A DNA stretch of 64,000 nucleotides from Richelia sinica FACHB-800 (GCF_014698825.1 NZ_JACJTT010000014.1:46014-110013); one strand, 5' to 3'. Positions 26,823 to 35,994 are shown, numbered from the stretch's first letter. Numbers and translations: made by a program. The notes: generated by a model not told the origin, from the sequence alone.

Positions 26823-29141
26823 CTAATCTGACTGATGTTCATCACCTTGGATTTCTGCTAATTTATTTTGTGCGTATTCTTGCAAAGGTTGATAATTAAT
26901 CTTCGCTGCTAATTCCTCAGATGTAATTAAAGAATTAATTGCTGCGGCTTTATCTGCCAATTGCAACTGCACATTAGCAATAAATAGTAAATTGCGGCTT
27001 TGGCTATAAATATCACCAATTTGCTGATAAATATTGTGCGCTTGTTGGAGAAATACTAAACTCTGTTTTGGGTCATCTTCTAATTTACCAAATTCTTGCA
27101 AAACGTTAGCTTCCCCCAAGCGAGAACCTGTATCTCGGTAAAATGACAATGCTTGTTCATAGCGGGATAATGCTTCATCTCTTCGGTCGAGAAATTGCAA
27201 CACATCCCCAATGGCTTGTAAAGTGTTAGCTTCCCCCAAGCGATCGCCAATTTCTCGGTAAAATGACAATGCTTGTTCATAGCGGGATAATGCTTCATCT
27301 CTTCGGTCGAGAAATTGCAACACATCCCCAATGGCTTTTAATGTGTTAGCTTCCCCCAAGCGAGACCCTGTATCTCGGTAAAATGACAATGCTTGTTCAT
27401 AGCGGGATAATGCTTCATTACTACGTTTGAGAAATTGCAACACATCCCCAATGGCTTTTAATGTGTTAGCTTCCCCCAAGCGATCGCCAATTTCTCGGTA
27501 AAATGACAATGCTTGTTCATAGCGGGATAATGCTTCATCTCTTCGGTCGAGAAATTGCAACACATCCCCAATGGCTTTTAATGTGTTAGCTTCCCCCAAG
27601 CGAGACCCTGTATCTCGGTAAAATGACAATGCTTGTTCATAGCGGGATAATGCTTCATTACTACGTTTGAGAAATTGCAACACATCCCCAATGGCTTTTA
27701 ATGTGTTAGCTTCCCCCAAGCGAGCGCCAATTTCTCGGTAAAATGACAATGCTTGTTCATAGCGGGATAATGCTTCATCTCTTCGGTCGAGAAATTGCAA
27801 CACATCCCCAATGGCTTTTAATGTGTTAGCTTCCCCCAAGCGAGCGCCAATTTCTCGGTAAAATGACAATGCTTGTTCATAGTGGGATAATGCTTCATCT
27901 CTTCGGTCGAGAAATTGCAACACATCCCCATAAACTTTAAGGGCATCACTGAAAAATCTTTTCTCATTCTCCTTCGGAGATTGCCATTCTGTAATTAATC
28001 TTTCATATAAAGTCAGCCGAACAGCATTGTAATAGCGTTTTCTTAGAAATTCATCACAATCATCATGATTATTTTCTGCATAAAAAACACTAGAAAACGC
28101 CTCAGCATATTGTCCCAACTCACAGTAATGATGGAAAATTTCTAAATACTCCGTCACTGCTTGCAAATTATCATCAGGTTCCAGTTGCAGTTTGCGGCGT
28201 TGTGTATAGTAAGCTATAGCTAATTCATGGGCTTGAGTTCTGTCTTCTGGTCTTTGTTGTAAATAACTTTGAATTAACGGTTGAAACTGAAATTTCCACA
28301 CCCCTTCTTGTTTCTTTTCTTGCAATAGAGAACGTTTGGCTAATTGTCGTAACTCTGCTGTGGTAATTTGCTCATTTATTAATGCTGCTGCTGCGCTTTC
28401 ATCAAAAGCCAAACGATAAACACTCACATTCAACAAAAGAGTTTGTAATTTCGGACTTAAACGTTTAATACTAGCATCAAGAATTTTACCAATACTGGCT
28501 TCTGGATCATCTCGATGTAAGCCTAAAATTGCAAATAAATTTTGCTTTAACTCCTTTAATTCTTCTTGTTCATCTAACAATAAACCAGCTACCAGCTTGA
28601 TTAATAAAGGATGTCCGTTAACACGTTGAACAAAATTCTGTAAATCTAAATCACTACCTTCAACTTGTAAATTTCGCAGTAAGGCTACACCTGCATCAGT
28701 GGCAAGTCCTGGCAAGTCAAGCCATTTACTGTAACTAAGAGTATTGTTTGGTAATGTTGGTTTTTCTCGACTAGTAACTAAAATCACACTGGGACTATTT
28801 GACCCAAACCATCGTAATAAAAACTCTCCATAAGCCGCATCTTGCCATTGACCATTATCTGTTAGCAGAGTCTCTAAATTATCCCACACCAGCAAATATC
28901 GCCCCTTTTGCAAACAATTACATAAGGCAATTAATAATTCCTCGTCCCTTTCTGGTGCAGGTTGTTTTAACTGTTCTAATACCCACCGTCCCCAAATCCC
29001 AAAAGGATATGCTTGACTAAAACTTGTCCAAATTTTGTGATCAAAGTTTTGTAAATTATCAAATATTTTTCCCACCAGTGTTGATTTACCAAAACCACCA
29101 GCAGCAGTTACCCCAATTAATTTAATATTTGGTAGATTCAA
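26823..29141 (-). CDS. STAND NTPase with TPR repeats (5' part cut off by TGA)
   Basis: The product is a signalling or conflict-type NTPase: a P-loop (VTAAGGFGKSTL, near residue 11), a Walker B-like LLVWDNLE near 104, a winged-helix segment, then seven 40-residue TPR units (about 405-685). The first available start is TTG at 29141, but the frame is open and protein-like further upstream to 29264, including YWHGRENEVAK, the GRE motif that precedes NB-ARC domains. No ATG, GTG or TTG exists between that motif and the stop at 29267-29265. The 148-aa frame upstream is in the same phase. The likely ancestral protein had about 960 residues, interrupted by one TGA. Confidence 0.7.
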   Translation of the reverse strand: MNLPNIKLIGVTAAGGFGKSTLVGKIFDNLQNFDHKIWTSFSQAYPFGIWGRWVLEQLKQPAPERDEELLIALCNCLQKGRYLLVWDNLETLLTDNGQWQDAAYGEFLLRWFGSNSPSVILVTSREKPTLPNNTLSYSKWLDLPGLATDAGVALLRNLQVEGSDLDLQNFVQRVNGHPLLIKLVAGLLLDEQEELKELKQNLFAILGLHRDDPEASIGKILDASIKRLSPKLQTLLLNVSVYRLAFDESAAAALINEQITTAELRQLAKRSLLQEKKQEGVWKFQFQPLIQSYLQQRPEDRTQAHELAIAYYTQRRKLQLEPDDNLQAVTEYLEIFHHYCELGQYAEAFSSVFYAENNHDDCDEFLRKRYYNAVRLTLYERLITEWQSPKENEKRFFSDALKVYGDVLQFLDRRDEALSHYEQALSFYREIGARLGEANTLKAIGDVLQFLDRRDEALSRYEQALSFYREIGARLGEANTLKAIGDVLQFLKRSNEALSRYEQALSFYRDTGSRLGEANTLKAIGDVLQFLDRRDEALSRYEQALSFYREIGDRLGEANTLKAIGDVLQFLKRSNEALSRYEQALSFYRDTGSRLGEANTLKAIGDVLQFLDRRDEALSRYEQALSFYREIGDRLGEANTLQAIGDVLQFLDRRDEALSRYEQALSFYRDTGSRLGEANVLQEFGKLEDDPKQSLVFLQQAHNIYQQIGDIYSQSRNLLFIANVQLQLADKAAAINSLITSEELAAKINYQPLQEYAQNKLAEIQGDEHQSD
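27090..27930. repeat. Seven 120-bp coding repeats (TPR)
   Basis: Seven head-to-tail units of exactly 120 bp, differing at few positions. Two unit types alternate (LDRRDEA and LKRSNEA; REIG and RDTG), and units 3-4 are repeated as 5-6, making a 240-bp higher-order repeat. The near identity at silent positions shows recent expansion or gene conversion. Confidence 0.92.
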
Positions 29142-29264
29142 CCAATTTTGAATTTTAGCAACTTCATTTTCCCGTCCATGCCAATAAATAGTATCAGGAC
29201 GGCGTTGATCAATAATGTAATTGGTGGGATTTAACTTTGACCGTTCCCCTACGGACGAATCCGG

Positions 29265-29711
29265 TCAAGTTGCTTCATGAATCGTGATACTGTCAGCAAT
29301 ATAGCTTTTTCCACCTTCAACAGCTACGTTATATTGTTTTTGAGTACCTGTATTATTTTGACCATCAATATTCATCACCATCTGGCTATTATCTTGAATT
29401 TTGCCAGCATGAATTTCTTGGGCTAATTTTTGCACTTCTTCGGCAAATGCAGCATCTTCCCTCATTTCATCTTCTAAATACACTGCTAATCGGTCTAAAT
29501 CAGCCTTAGAACCTTGCTCAATTGCCGTCAGTGCTGTAACTGCTCTATTATTACCTCTGAGCTTATCCCAAATCTTTTTACGCAGTTCATCCATTTTTGC
29601 CAGTGCGGCCTCGGTGAATTTTTCACCCAACTTACCAACACTAGACTCAAAGAACTTACTGAAAGCAAAACCAGCAATTGTTGCAGCCGTTAGGGTTACA
29701 GGATCAGCCAT
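29265..29711 (-). CDS. N-terminal effector-type domain, in frame with the STAND gene
   Basis: This 148-residue frame starts at the ATG at 29711 and ends at TGA, directly in phase with the STAND coding sequence. Residues 1-25 (MADPVTLTAATIAGFAF...) form a hydrophobic or amphipathic start, followed by a helical region with two charged helices (to about 105) and a beta-like end (VMNIDGQNNTG, YIADSITIHE). Such helical N-terminal domains often lead STAND proteins and probably carry the effector or membrane function. As it stands the gene may be a stand-alone small protein or the 5' half of a pseudogene; phase and missing restart favour the second. Confidence 0.62.
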   Translation of the reverse strand: MADPVTLTAATIAGFAFSKFFESSVGKLGEKFTEAALAKMDELRKKIWDKLRGNNRAVTALTAIEQGSKADLDRLAVYLEDEMREDAAFAEEVQKLAQEIHAGKIQDNSQMVMNIDGQNNTGTQKQYNVAVEGGKSYIADSITIHEAT

Positions 29712-29819
29712 AACTGTGAATATTTGAGGTTTCAGTATAAAATATACAGCTTTTTCTAGCTTTTATTCACATTCACAGTTCCTACTTCCGTAAATTTAGC
29801 GTTTAAAAATATTTATAAC

Positions 29820-30266
29820 TTATAAACTTAAAATACTTCTCGCTTGTTGACTCCACTGCTGGACTAACTCAATCGCTGGACACAAATCACGTCTTTGCAT
29901 AGTTGCTACCTGCAATCGCATAATTTGTTTGTGTAATCTATGGGTGGGAATTTGTGCTAACTGGGCTAAAGAACCAACACCAGCATGAAGTAATAAGCCG
30001 CAATATTTTGTCCCTACAGTAGGAACCCTAGCCAAGTCTGCCAAAGCTACCCATTTATTCACATATTGGAGATGAACTTGTAATTTACTAGCTAAAGCAA
30101 TTCGCGTTTCTAAAGTTTTCCCCTGTCTAAATAACAAACCTGTGGTAGTAATGCCACAATCTTGTAATTGAAATTTTTCTGCTTCTGTTAAACCTGGTAA
30201 TTCAGCAATGGGCCAATCAGAAGAGGGGAGAGATTTTTTAATATGGGGTGATTTTTGATGAGACAT
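29820..30266 (-). CDS. DUF4332 (helix-hairpin-helix) protein
   Basis: A 148-residue protein with helix-hairpin-helix-like repeats: LPGLTEAEKFQLQDCGITTTGLLF near 20-45, and VPTVGTKYCGLLLHAGVGSLAQLA near 80-105. This pattern is typical of DUF4332, a family common in cyanobacteria. Nucleic acid binding is inferred from the fold; the function is unknown. It is divergent from cbiET, 82 bp apart. The ATG at 30266 is used. Confidence 0.75.
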   Translation of the reverse strand: MSHQKSPHIKKSLPSSDWPIAELPGLTEAEKFQLQDCGITTTGLLFRQGKTLETRIALASKLQVHLQYVNKWVALADLARVPTVGTKYCGLLLHAGVGSLAQLAQIPTHRLHKQIMRLQVATMQRRDLCPAIELVQQWSQQARSILSL

Positions 30267-30348
30267 ACTTGATTATCAATGATATTTTATCCATAATCTT
30301 GTCCCAGGTTCCTGAAATTTGCACCAATAAAGGAAACAGGAAAAGGGT

Positions 30349-31560
30349 ATGACACAAAAATGGCTATCAATTATTGGTATAGGGGAAGATGGCATCGAGG
30401 GATTAAGTGCGATCGCTCTTTCTCTGTTGCACCAAGCTACAATTATTGTCGGTGGAGAGCGTCATTTGTCCATGTTATCCCCTGACGACCAACGCCAAAA
30501 AATTCTCTGGCAATCTCCTTTTCAGTCTTCCATAGACCAAATTATTGAACAACGGGGTCAATCTATTTGTATTTTAGCCAGTGGCGACCCGATGTGCTAT
30601 GGCGTGGGTGTAACTCTCACCCAGCGTATCCCTATTTCCGAAATTACCATTATTCCCGCACCCTCAGCCTTTAGTCTCGCTTGTTCTCGGTTGGGATGGT
30701 CGTTAACAGAGGTAGAAACCCTCAGTTTATGCGGTCGTCCTGCTGACTTGCTGCAATCTTATATTTATCCTGGGGCAAAATTATTGATTTTAAGTGCAGG
30801 AAAAGACACACCACAAATTGTGGCAGATATATTGACAAAACGCGGATTCGATGATAGTAAAATTACCGTTTTAGAAAGAATGGGCGGTATTCATGAACGT
30901 ATTTTAAAAGGTGTGGCCGCCTCTTGGCAGGAAACAAATATTGCTAGTTTAAATACTATTGCCGTGGAATGTATAGCTGATAGTGGTGTGTTGCCTTTAT
31001 CGAGATTTCCGGGTTTACCAGATGATGCTTTTCACCATGATGGACAACTAACAAAACGGGAAGTTAGGGCAATTACCCTTTCTACCTTAGCACCCTTACC
31101 AGGACAATTATTGTGGGATGTAGGGGCAGGTTGTGGTTCCATTTCCATCGAATGGATGCGAAGTCACAGCCGATGTAGGGCGATCGCTCTGGAACAAAAC
31201 CCCACTAGACTAAAATATATAGCTGATAATGCCGCCGCTTTGGGTACACCCCATTTACAAATCATCCCCGGAAAAGTCCCCGAATCAATGGCAAATTTGC
31301 CCACACCCGACGCTATTTTTATTGGTGGTGGTGTAACAGCACCAGGATTATTTGATATTTGTTGGAATGCCCTGGGGCCAGGGGGAAAGTTAGTAGCAAA
31401 TGTAGTCACTTTAGAAGGGGAACAAACATTATTTAATTGGTATGAACAGGTGGGGGGAAACTTTACCCGCATTGCCATTCAAAGGGCTGAACCTATTGGT
31501 AAGTTTTTAGGGTGGAAAGGTATGGCTATGGTGACGCAATGGGTGGGGGTGAAGAATTAG
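30349..31560 (+). CDS. cobL: Precorrin-6Y C5,15-methyltransferase, decarboxylating (CbiE-CbiT fusion)
   Basis: This 403-residue fusion methylates C5 and C15 and decarboxylates the corrin ring in cobalamin synthesis. The N-terminal CbiE half (about 1-205) has IIGIGEDGIEGLS at the start and the LASGDPMCYGVG loop near 85. The C-terminal CbiT half (about 220-400) has the SAM motif LLWDVGAGCGSISIEW and LEQNPTR. No cobalamin riboswitch or other cobalamin gene is adjacent. The ATG at 30349 follows a GGAAAAGG-type site. Confidence 0.93.
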   Translation: MTQKWLSIIGIGEDGIEGLSAIALSLLHQATIIVGGERHLSMLSPDDQRQKILWQSPFQSSIDQIIEQRGQSICILASGDPMCYGVGVTLTQRIPISEITIIPAPSAFSLACSRLGWSLTEVETLSLCGRPADLLQSYIYPGAKLLILSAGKDTPQIVADILTKRGFDDSKITVLERMGGIHERILKGVAASWQETNIASLNTIAVECIADSGVLPLSRFPGLPDDAFHHDGQLTKREVRAITLSTLAPLPGQLLWDVGAGCGSISIEWMRSHSRCRAIALEQNPTRLKYIADNAAALGTPHLQIIPGKVPESMANLPTPDAIFIGGGVTAPGLFDICWNALGPGGKLVANVVTLEGEQTLFNWYEQVGGNFTRIAIQRAEPIGKFLGWKGMAMVTQWVGVKN

Positions 31561-31647
31561 GGAATAGGGGACAGGGAACAGGTGACAGGGAACAGGGGAC
31601 AGGTGACAGGTGACAGGTAACAGGTGACAGGGGACAGGAAAAGAGAT
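31561..31647. repeat. Heptamer array after cobL
   Basis: About ten GGGACAG, GGAACAG and GGTGACA-type units begin directly after the cobL stop codon. No function is visible; the run may act as a convergent spacer. Confidence 0.9.
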
Positions 31648-31746
31648 TGTTAAGGTTCTGAAGTTTGAGGAATGAAAAGCGATCGCCCTCATGATTGAGG
31701 CGGTTTTGCTGTAGAATCACAGTAAGCTGGAGCGATCGCTTGCTGA

Positions 31747-32286
31747 TCACCATTTGTAATTTTGTCGTGATTGTGGTCTTCTGCCCTGACGTTGCTGCAT
31801 TAATTTGCCTAATTGACTGCGCTGTTGAGTCGTTAAAATTTGTCGTTCTGCTAACATAGTCTCAAAGCGTTTGTCATCAAGACGTTGACGTAAACTCTGG
31901 ATTTTTTTGTGTTGTTGCCGCAACTGATCAGCTGACGCATCACTCGCAAAAAGCGATCGCATTTTTTCATCAGCTTGCCTCAATTCTGTTCTTAGTGATT
32001 CGCTATCTTTTTTCGCTTGCTCGTGTAATTGCTTGATTTTTGCTTTTTGCTCGCTAGATAGACCAATTTCCTTAGCCCAAGGTGGTTCACCATTGCCACG
32101 TTTTTCATTTCTCCCACCTTCAGGAGGGGAAGGAGGAAAATCTCCAGGTTCTCTATCAGCAGGTGCTTGATTTGGTGATACTTGGGCGATAATTGGTGCT
32201 GAGTGGGTTTGTGTCACCGCAAGAGCACTACTAATGGGGATTAATAAAGAAGCTGCACCTATTAACAACAAGTTACGTGAAATCAT
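31747..32286 (-). CDS. Spy/CpxP-like periplasmic protein
   Basis: A 179-residue exported protein. The signal peptide spans about 1-23, followed by a Pro-rich linker and a long helical domain with the family pattern LSSEQKAKIKQLHEQAKKD and, near the end, LTTQQRSQLGKLMQQ (LTxxQ motif). Members act as periplasmic chaperones or sensors of envelope or metal stress. The ATG at 32286 has AGGAG 9 bp upstream. It is divergent from an OmpR-type regulator, 169 bp apart, which is a likely pair for stress signalling. It ends in a Gln/Arg-rich tail. Confidence 0.78.
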   Translation of the reverse strand: MISRNLLLIGAASLLIPISSALAVTQTHSAPIIAQVSPNQAPADREPGDFPPSPPEGGRNEKRGNGEPPWAKEIGLSSEQKAKIKQLHEQAKKDSESLRTELRQADEKMRSLFASDASADQLRQQHKKIQSLRQRLDDKRFETMLAERQILTTQQRSQLGKLMQQRQGRRPQSRQNYKW

Positions 32287-32455
32287 GGTTTTTGTCTCCT
32301 GAGTTGCTTGATGTTTTCATTTCATCAGCCCAAAATTACAGGGACAAGTGCAGTTAAATTACGATTTTGTAATTTTGCAGCAAATCACAACCCACTAGAA
32401 TATAAAAACCTCAATTATTTAAGTTCCCATTTTTAATTTTTAATTTTTAATTGGT

Positions 32456-33130
32456 ATGAATATTTTGTACATAGAAGACGAAGCGAAAATAGCCAGCTTT
32501 GTCTGTGCAGGATTAAAAGAACAGGGTTTCGTTATCGATTATGTAGATAATGGAAATGAAGGATATCATCGAGCAATGGAAAACGAGTATGATGTTGCCG
32601 TAATTGATATCATGCTCCCAGGTAAAGACGGTCTAGCTATTCTCAAAAGCTTACGCCGTTCTGGCAAGAATTTACCAGTCATCTTATTAACTGCCCGCAA
32701 CGAACTAGATGACCGTCTCGAAGGGTTAAACTTAGGGGCAGATGACTATTTAACCAAACCCTTTTTTGTAGAAGAACTGATAGCCCGTATTCATGCGGTG
32801 ATTCGTCGTATTTCCGGAGAACGGCAGAATATTTTGCGTGTAGGTGCTTTGTCATTAGACCGCATAACCCGCGAAGTTACCTGCCATCAACAATTAGTAG
32901 AACTCACCACCCGTGAATTTAATTTATTAGAGTATTTAATGCGTTCTCCCGGCAGAGTTTTTACTCGTACTCAAATTCTTGAGCATGTTTGGGGTTATGA
33001 CTTTAACCCTAATACTAACTTAGTTGATGTTTGCGTGCAGAGATTACGCAAAAAAATTGAGCGTGTTGCTGGAGAAAGCTTAATTGATAGTATCCGTGGT
33101 GTTGGTTATACCTTTCGCAAACCAGAGTGA
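32456..33130 (+). CDS. OmpR-family response regulator without adjacent kinase
   Basis: A 224-residue two-domain regulator. The receiver domain has Glu7-Asp8 in the acidic pocket, Asp51 as phosphate acceptor (VIDIMLPG), Thr79 and Lys101 (YLTKPF). The winged-helix DNA-binding domain (about 125-222) has ELTTREFNLLEYLMRSPGRV and RGVGYTFR. It resembles copper- or redox-responsive CopR/RppA-type regulators. No histidine kinase follows: 660 bp of repeat-rich DNA come next. It is divergent from the Spy-like gene, its probable target. Confidence 0.9.
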   Translation: MNILYIEDEAKIASFVCAGLKEQGFVIDYVDNGNEGYHRAMENEYDVAVIDIMLPGKDGLAILKSLRRSGKNLPVILLTARNELDDRLEGLNLGADDYLTKPFFVEELIARIHAVIRRISGERQNILRVGALSLDRITREVTCHQQLVELTTREFNLLEYLMRSPGRVFTRTQILEHVWGYDFNPNTNLVDVCVQRLRKKIERVAGESLIDSIRGVGYTFRKPE

Positions 33131-33264
33131 GAGTCAATAGACATCTGATGGTAAAGGTAGTTAGGACATTAACTAACACTCAAAAGAAGTCCAGAAGTTC
33201 AGAAGTTCAGAAGTTCAGAAGTTCAGAAGTCCAGAAGTCCAGAAGTATGCCTACGGCACGCTGC

Positions 33265-33434
33265 GCGAACAGGAGTTGAAAAATGCAACAATTCAGCAGC
33301 AATTGCATTAATTATTCTGTAACTCCTGCAACTTCTGTAACTTCTGTCTTCTTCTTCTGCGCCACCCTGGGCGAACAGGAGTTGAAAAATGCAACAATTC
33401 AGCAGCAATAGCATTAATTATTCTGTAACTCCTG
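33265..33434. repeat. 64-bp direct repeat pair
   Basis: Copies at 33265-33328 and 33371-33434, offset 106 bp, differ at a single base (AATTGC versus AATAGC). Confidence 0.9.
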
Positions 33435-33777
33435 TACGGGCGGGTTTACCAAAATTCTCGTTCATAGTTGATGATATCTGTAAACCCGCCCCTACTGACT
33501 TCTGTAACTTCTGTCTTCTTCTGTCACCTTACTGTCCTTGCTTTTTCCCCCTATCCGTGAGATGCTATATTTGTATACAACAGTAAATCGCTCGTTTTAC
33601 TGTAGTAGCAGCAAAATTGCCAAAAGAGCAAAAATTACATTCCCATAATTACTTGTATCTATAAATTTGATATGTTTCCTCCCAAAAATAACGTATTCGT
33701 AATATATTAAATCTAACTAATTGACAATCTAAATTTCAGGTTTTCTATACATCGCCAATTAATCAACACTTGGGAAT

Positions 33778-33784
33778 AAGGAGG
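33778..33784 (+). promoter_or_regulatory. Ribosome site that fixes a TTG start
   Basis: AAGGAGG ends 7 bp before the TTG at 33792. It is the best Shine-Dalgarno match near the MFS gene and supports the unusual start codon. Confidence 0.75.
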
Positions 33785-33791
33785 CTAGAGA

Positions 33792-35222
33792 TTGTCTACA
33801 TCACAAACACAATCTCAATCTTTGTCAGATTTACAACAATTTTGGGTGCTGTTAGGAATTGGTATGGGGGTGTTTATGTCTACCCTCGATGTAGGTATTA
33901 TCAACGTGACTTTACCTACTTTGGTGCAATCATTCCAAACCACTTTTCCTCAAGCACAATGGGCTGTATTGAGTTACTCCTTAGTAAGCTCTAGTTTGGT
34001 TTTGGCTGCTACTCGCTTAGGTGATATGTGGGGTAAGAAACACCTCTATCTGGGGGGAATGGTTATCTTTACCTTGAGTTCGTTGTTGTGTGGATTAGCA
34101 CCTAGTATTAATTGGTTAATTGGCTTTCGTGGTCTACAAGGATTAGGTTCTGTCTTTCTCTCTGGGCTGGGTTTAGCAATTATTACTGAAGTTTTTCCTT
34201 CTTCAGAACGAGGTCGGGCTGTGGGCATCATTGGCAGTGTGGTGTCATTAGGAGTGGCCCTTGGCCCTTCCACAGGAGGGTTGCTACTGGGTTTGGCTGG
34301 CTGGCGCAGTGTCTTTTTAATCAATGTCCCACTAGGTATTATAGCTAGTTTCCTCGTCGCTAGGGTGGTTCCTCGTTCTCCACAGGTGATGGTGAAACAG
34401 AAATTTGACCTAGTAGGTGCGTTCTTAGCCTTGGTTACACTGGGGAGTTTTGCTCTAGGTATGACCCAAGGACAACGGCAGGGGTTTGGGAGTGAGAGTG
34501 CATTGTCATTATTAGCGATCGCCTCTGTAGGTCTGGTAACTTTTTTACTACTGGAAGTCCGATTAAAACACCCGCTGCTAGAGCTATATTTATTCCGCAA
34601 TCTGCGGTTAAGTATGAGTTTGCTGAGTAACGTTCTAGTATTTATAGTCTTAAGTGGTGTATTGCTAGTGACACCGTTTTTTTTAGAACGAGTCCAGAAC
34701 TACTCAACATTGAAAGTAGGACTATTGTTAGCTGTGCCCTCAGTCATTAGTGGTTTAGTTGCCCCTATTTCCGGTACACTTTCAGACCGTTTTGGTTCTC
34801 GGTTAATGGGTTTAGTGGGGCTGGGGTTAATGATTGGCGGTTGTTTGGGAATTAGTACCTTTAATGCTCAACTAACGGAATGGGGCTATGTTTTACCCTA
34901 TTTCCTCTATGGTTTGGGGTTGGGTTTTTTCCGTTCTCCTAACGATAGTACGGTGATGGGGGCAGTTCCCAGAGAACGTTTAGGGATAGCGTCAGGTTTG
35001 TTATCTCTGTCCCGTACCTGCGGGGTGACAATGGGAATTTCCATCATAGGTGCAGTGTTTGGGTCAATTAGTGCCCAGGTCGCTGGAGGAATAGATGCTG
35101 CGGCCGCACCACCGGCAGCCATTATTGCGGGATTCCAAGGGACTTTTCGGGTAGCAGCATTAATTCTCTGTGGTGCAGCAGTGGCTTCAGCGTTGAGATT
35201 TCACCAAAGTAAACAGATGTAA
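33792..35222 (+). CDS. MFS multidrug exporter, DHA2 (14-helix) type
   Basis: A 476-residue transporter with about 14 hydrophobic segments. Motif A is visible after helix 2-3 (LGDMWGKKHLYL) and motif C near 140-165 (GVALGPSTGGLLLGLAGWR). MSTLDVGIINVTLP near 25 is typical of the DHA2 (EmrB/QacA) subfamily. It uses the proton gradient to export drugs or metabolites. The start is TTG with a strong ribosome site. The SDR gene follows within 15 bp and natF after that, in one likely transcript. Confidence 0.9.
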   Translation: MSTSQTQSQSLSDLQQFWVLLGIGMGVFMSTLDVGIINVTLPTLVQSFQTTFPQAQWAVLSYSLVSSSLVLAATRLGDMWGKKHLYLGGMVIFTLSSLLCGLAPSINWLIGFRGLQGLGSVFLSGLGLAIITEVFPSSERGRAVGIIGSVVSLGVALGPSTGGLLLGLAGWRSVFLINVPLGIIASFLVARVVPRSPQVMVKQKFDLVGAFLALVTLGSFALGMTQGQRQGFGSESALSLLAIASVGLVTFLLLEVRLKHPLLELYLFRNLRLSMSLLSNVLVFIVLSGVLLVTPFFLERVQNYSTLKVGLLLAVPSVISGLVAPISGTLSDRFGSRLMGLVGLGLMIGGCLGISTFNAQLTEWGYVLPYFLYGLGLGFFRSPNDSTVMGAVPRERLGIASGLLSLSRTCGVTMGISIIGAVFGSISAQVAGGIDAAAAPPAAIIAGFQGTFRVAALILCGAAVASALRFHQSKQM

Positions 35223-35236
35223 TTCAGGAGTTGATG

Positions 35237-35986
35237 ATGACTGGTAAATTAGAAGATAAAGTAGCTATTGTTACCGGAGCATCTTCGGGAATTGGGCAAG
35301 CAACAGCGATCACCTTAGCCGCAGTAGGGGCAAAGGTGGTAATTGCCGCCAGAAGGGAAGATAGGTTAAATGCAGTAGCCAAACAAATTACAGACAATGG
35401 TGGTCAAGCATTGCCAGTAGTTGCAGATGTGACTGATGAAGGGCAATCTCACAACCTGATTCAAAAAGCCCATACAGAATTTGGCAAGATAGATATTCTG
35501 GTGAACAATGCAGGTATAGCCCTAATTGGCAAAATTGATGGGGCAGATACCTCTGAATGGCGACGGATGATAGATATCAACGTTTTAGGACTACTTTATA
35601 CCACCCACGCCGTCCTACCCATCCTCAAAAGCCAACAATCAGGGCATATCGTCAATATTTCCTCCGTTGCGGGAAGATTCGCGCGGGCAGGAATGGGTAT
35701 CTACAACGTGACGAAATGGGGTGTCAATGCCTTTTCGGAAGCATTACGGCAAGAAGTATCTAAAGACCATATCCGTGTCACCATTATTGAACCGGGTATA
35801 GTGAATACAGAAATCAACGATTATATTACTGACCCAGCCGCCAAACAGAACTTTGAAGAACGACGCAAAGCCATCACACCATTAGAAAGTGAAGATATAG
35901 CAGCAGCAATAGTTTATGCTGTTACCCAGCCCCAGCGTGTCAACGTCAATGAAATTTTAATTCGTCCAACTTTGCAAGAACAGTGA
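35237..35986 (+). CDS. Short-chain dehydrogenase (classical SDR)
   Basis: A 249-residue classical SDR. The NAD(P) motif TGASSGIG is at about 13-20, NNAG near 87, the catalytic Ser within IVNISSVAG, and YNVTK gives Tyr and Lys. The RRED segment after the second strand suggests NADP(H) preference. Starts at 35234 and 35237 are both possible; the second has AGGAG at a better spacing of 6. It sits between the MFS exporter and natF, 8 bp before natF. Substrate unknown. Confidence 0.9.
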   Translation: MTGKLEDKVAIVTGASSGIGQATAITLAAVGAKVVIAARREDRLNAVAKQITDNGGQALPVVADVTDEGQSHNLIQKAHTEFGKIDILVNNAGIALIGKIDGADTSEWRRMIDINVLGLLYTTHAVLPILKSQQSGHIVNISSVAGRFARAGMGIYNVTKWGVNAFSEALRQEVSKDHIRVTIIEPGIVNTEINDYITDPAAKQNFEERRKAITPLESEDIAAAIVYAVTQPQRVNVNEILIRPTLQEQ

Positions 35987-35994
35987 ATGAATCT

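Larger units (their letters stand above)
33131..33791. repeat. Repeat-filled intergenic region
   Basis: No real gene is seen. From left to right there are: an inverted copy of the array-flanking element (33158-33180); an octamer-like array of AGAAGTTC and AGAAGTCC units (about 33187-33244); a copy of the CTACGGCACGCTGCGC repeat (33249-33275); a 64-bp direct repeat (33265-33328 and 33371-33434, one mismatch seen); and a 12-bp-stem hairpin, GGGCGGGTTTAC (33438-33449) with GTAAACCCGCCC (33480-33491). Confidence 0.85.

Noticed and set aside
27080..27331. Open frame with repeated MGMCCNFSTEEMKHY-like units
   Set aside because: It is another frame of the TPR repeat DNA on the same strand and inherits the 120-bp period.
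29265..29267. TGA as selenocysteine codon
   Set aside because: No SECIS-like hairpin directly after the codon and no selenoprotein family here.
30267..30348. Cobalamin riboswitch before cobL
   Set aside because: The 82-bp spacer is too short and lacks the B12-box pattern.
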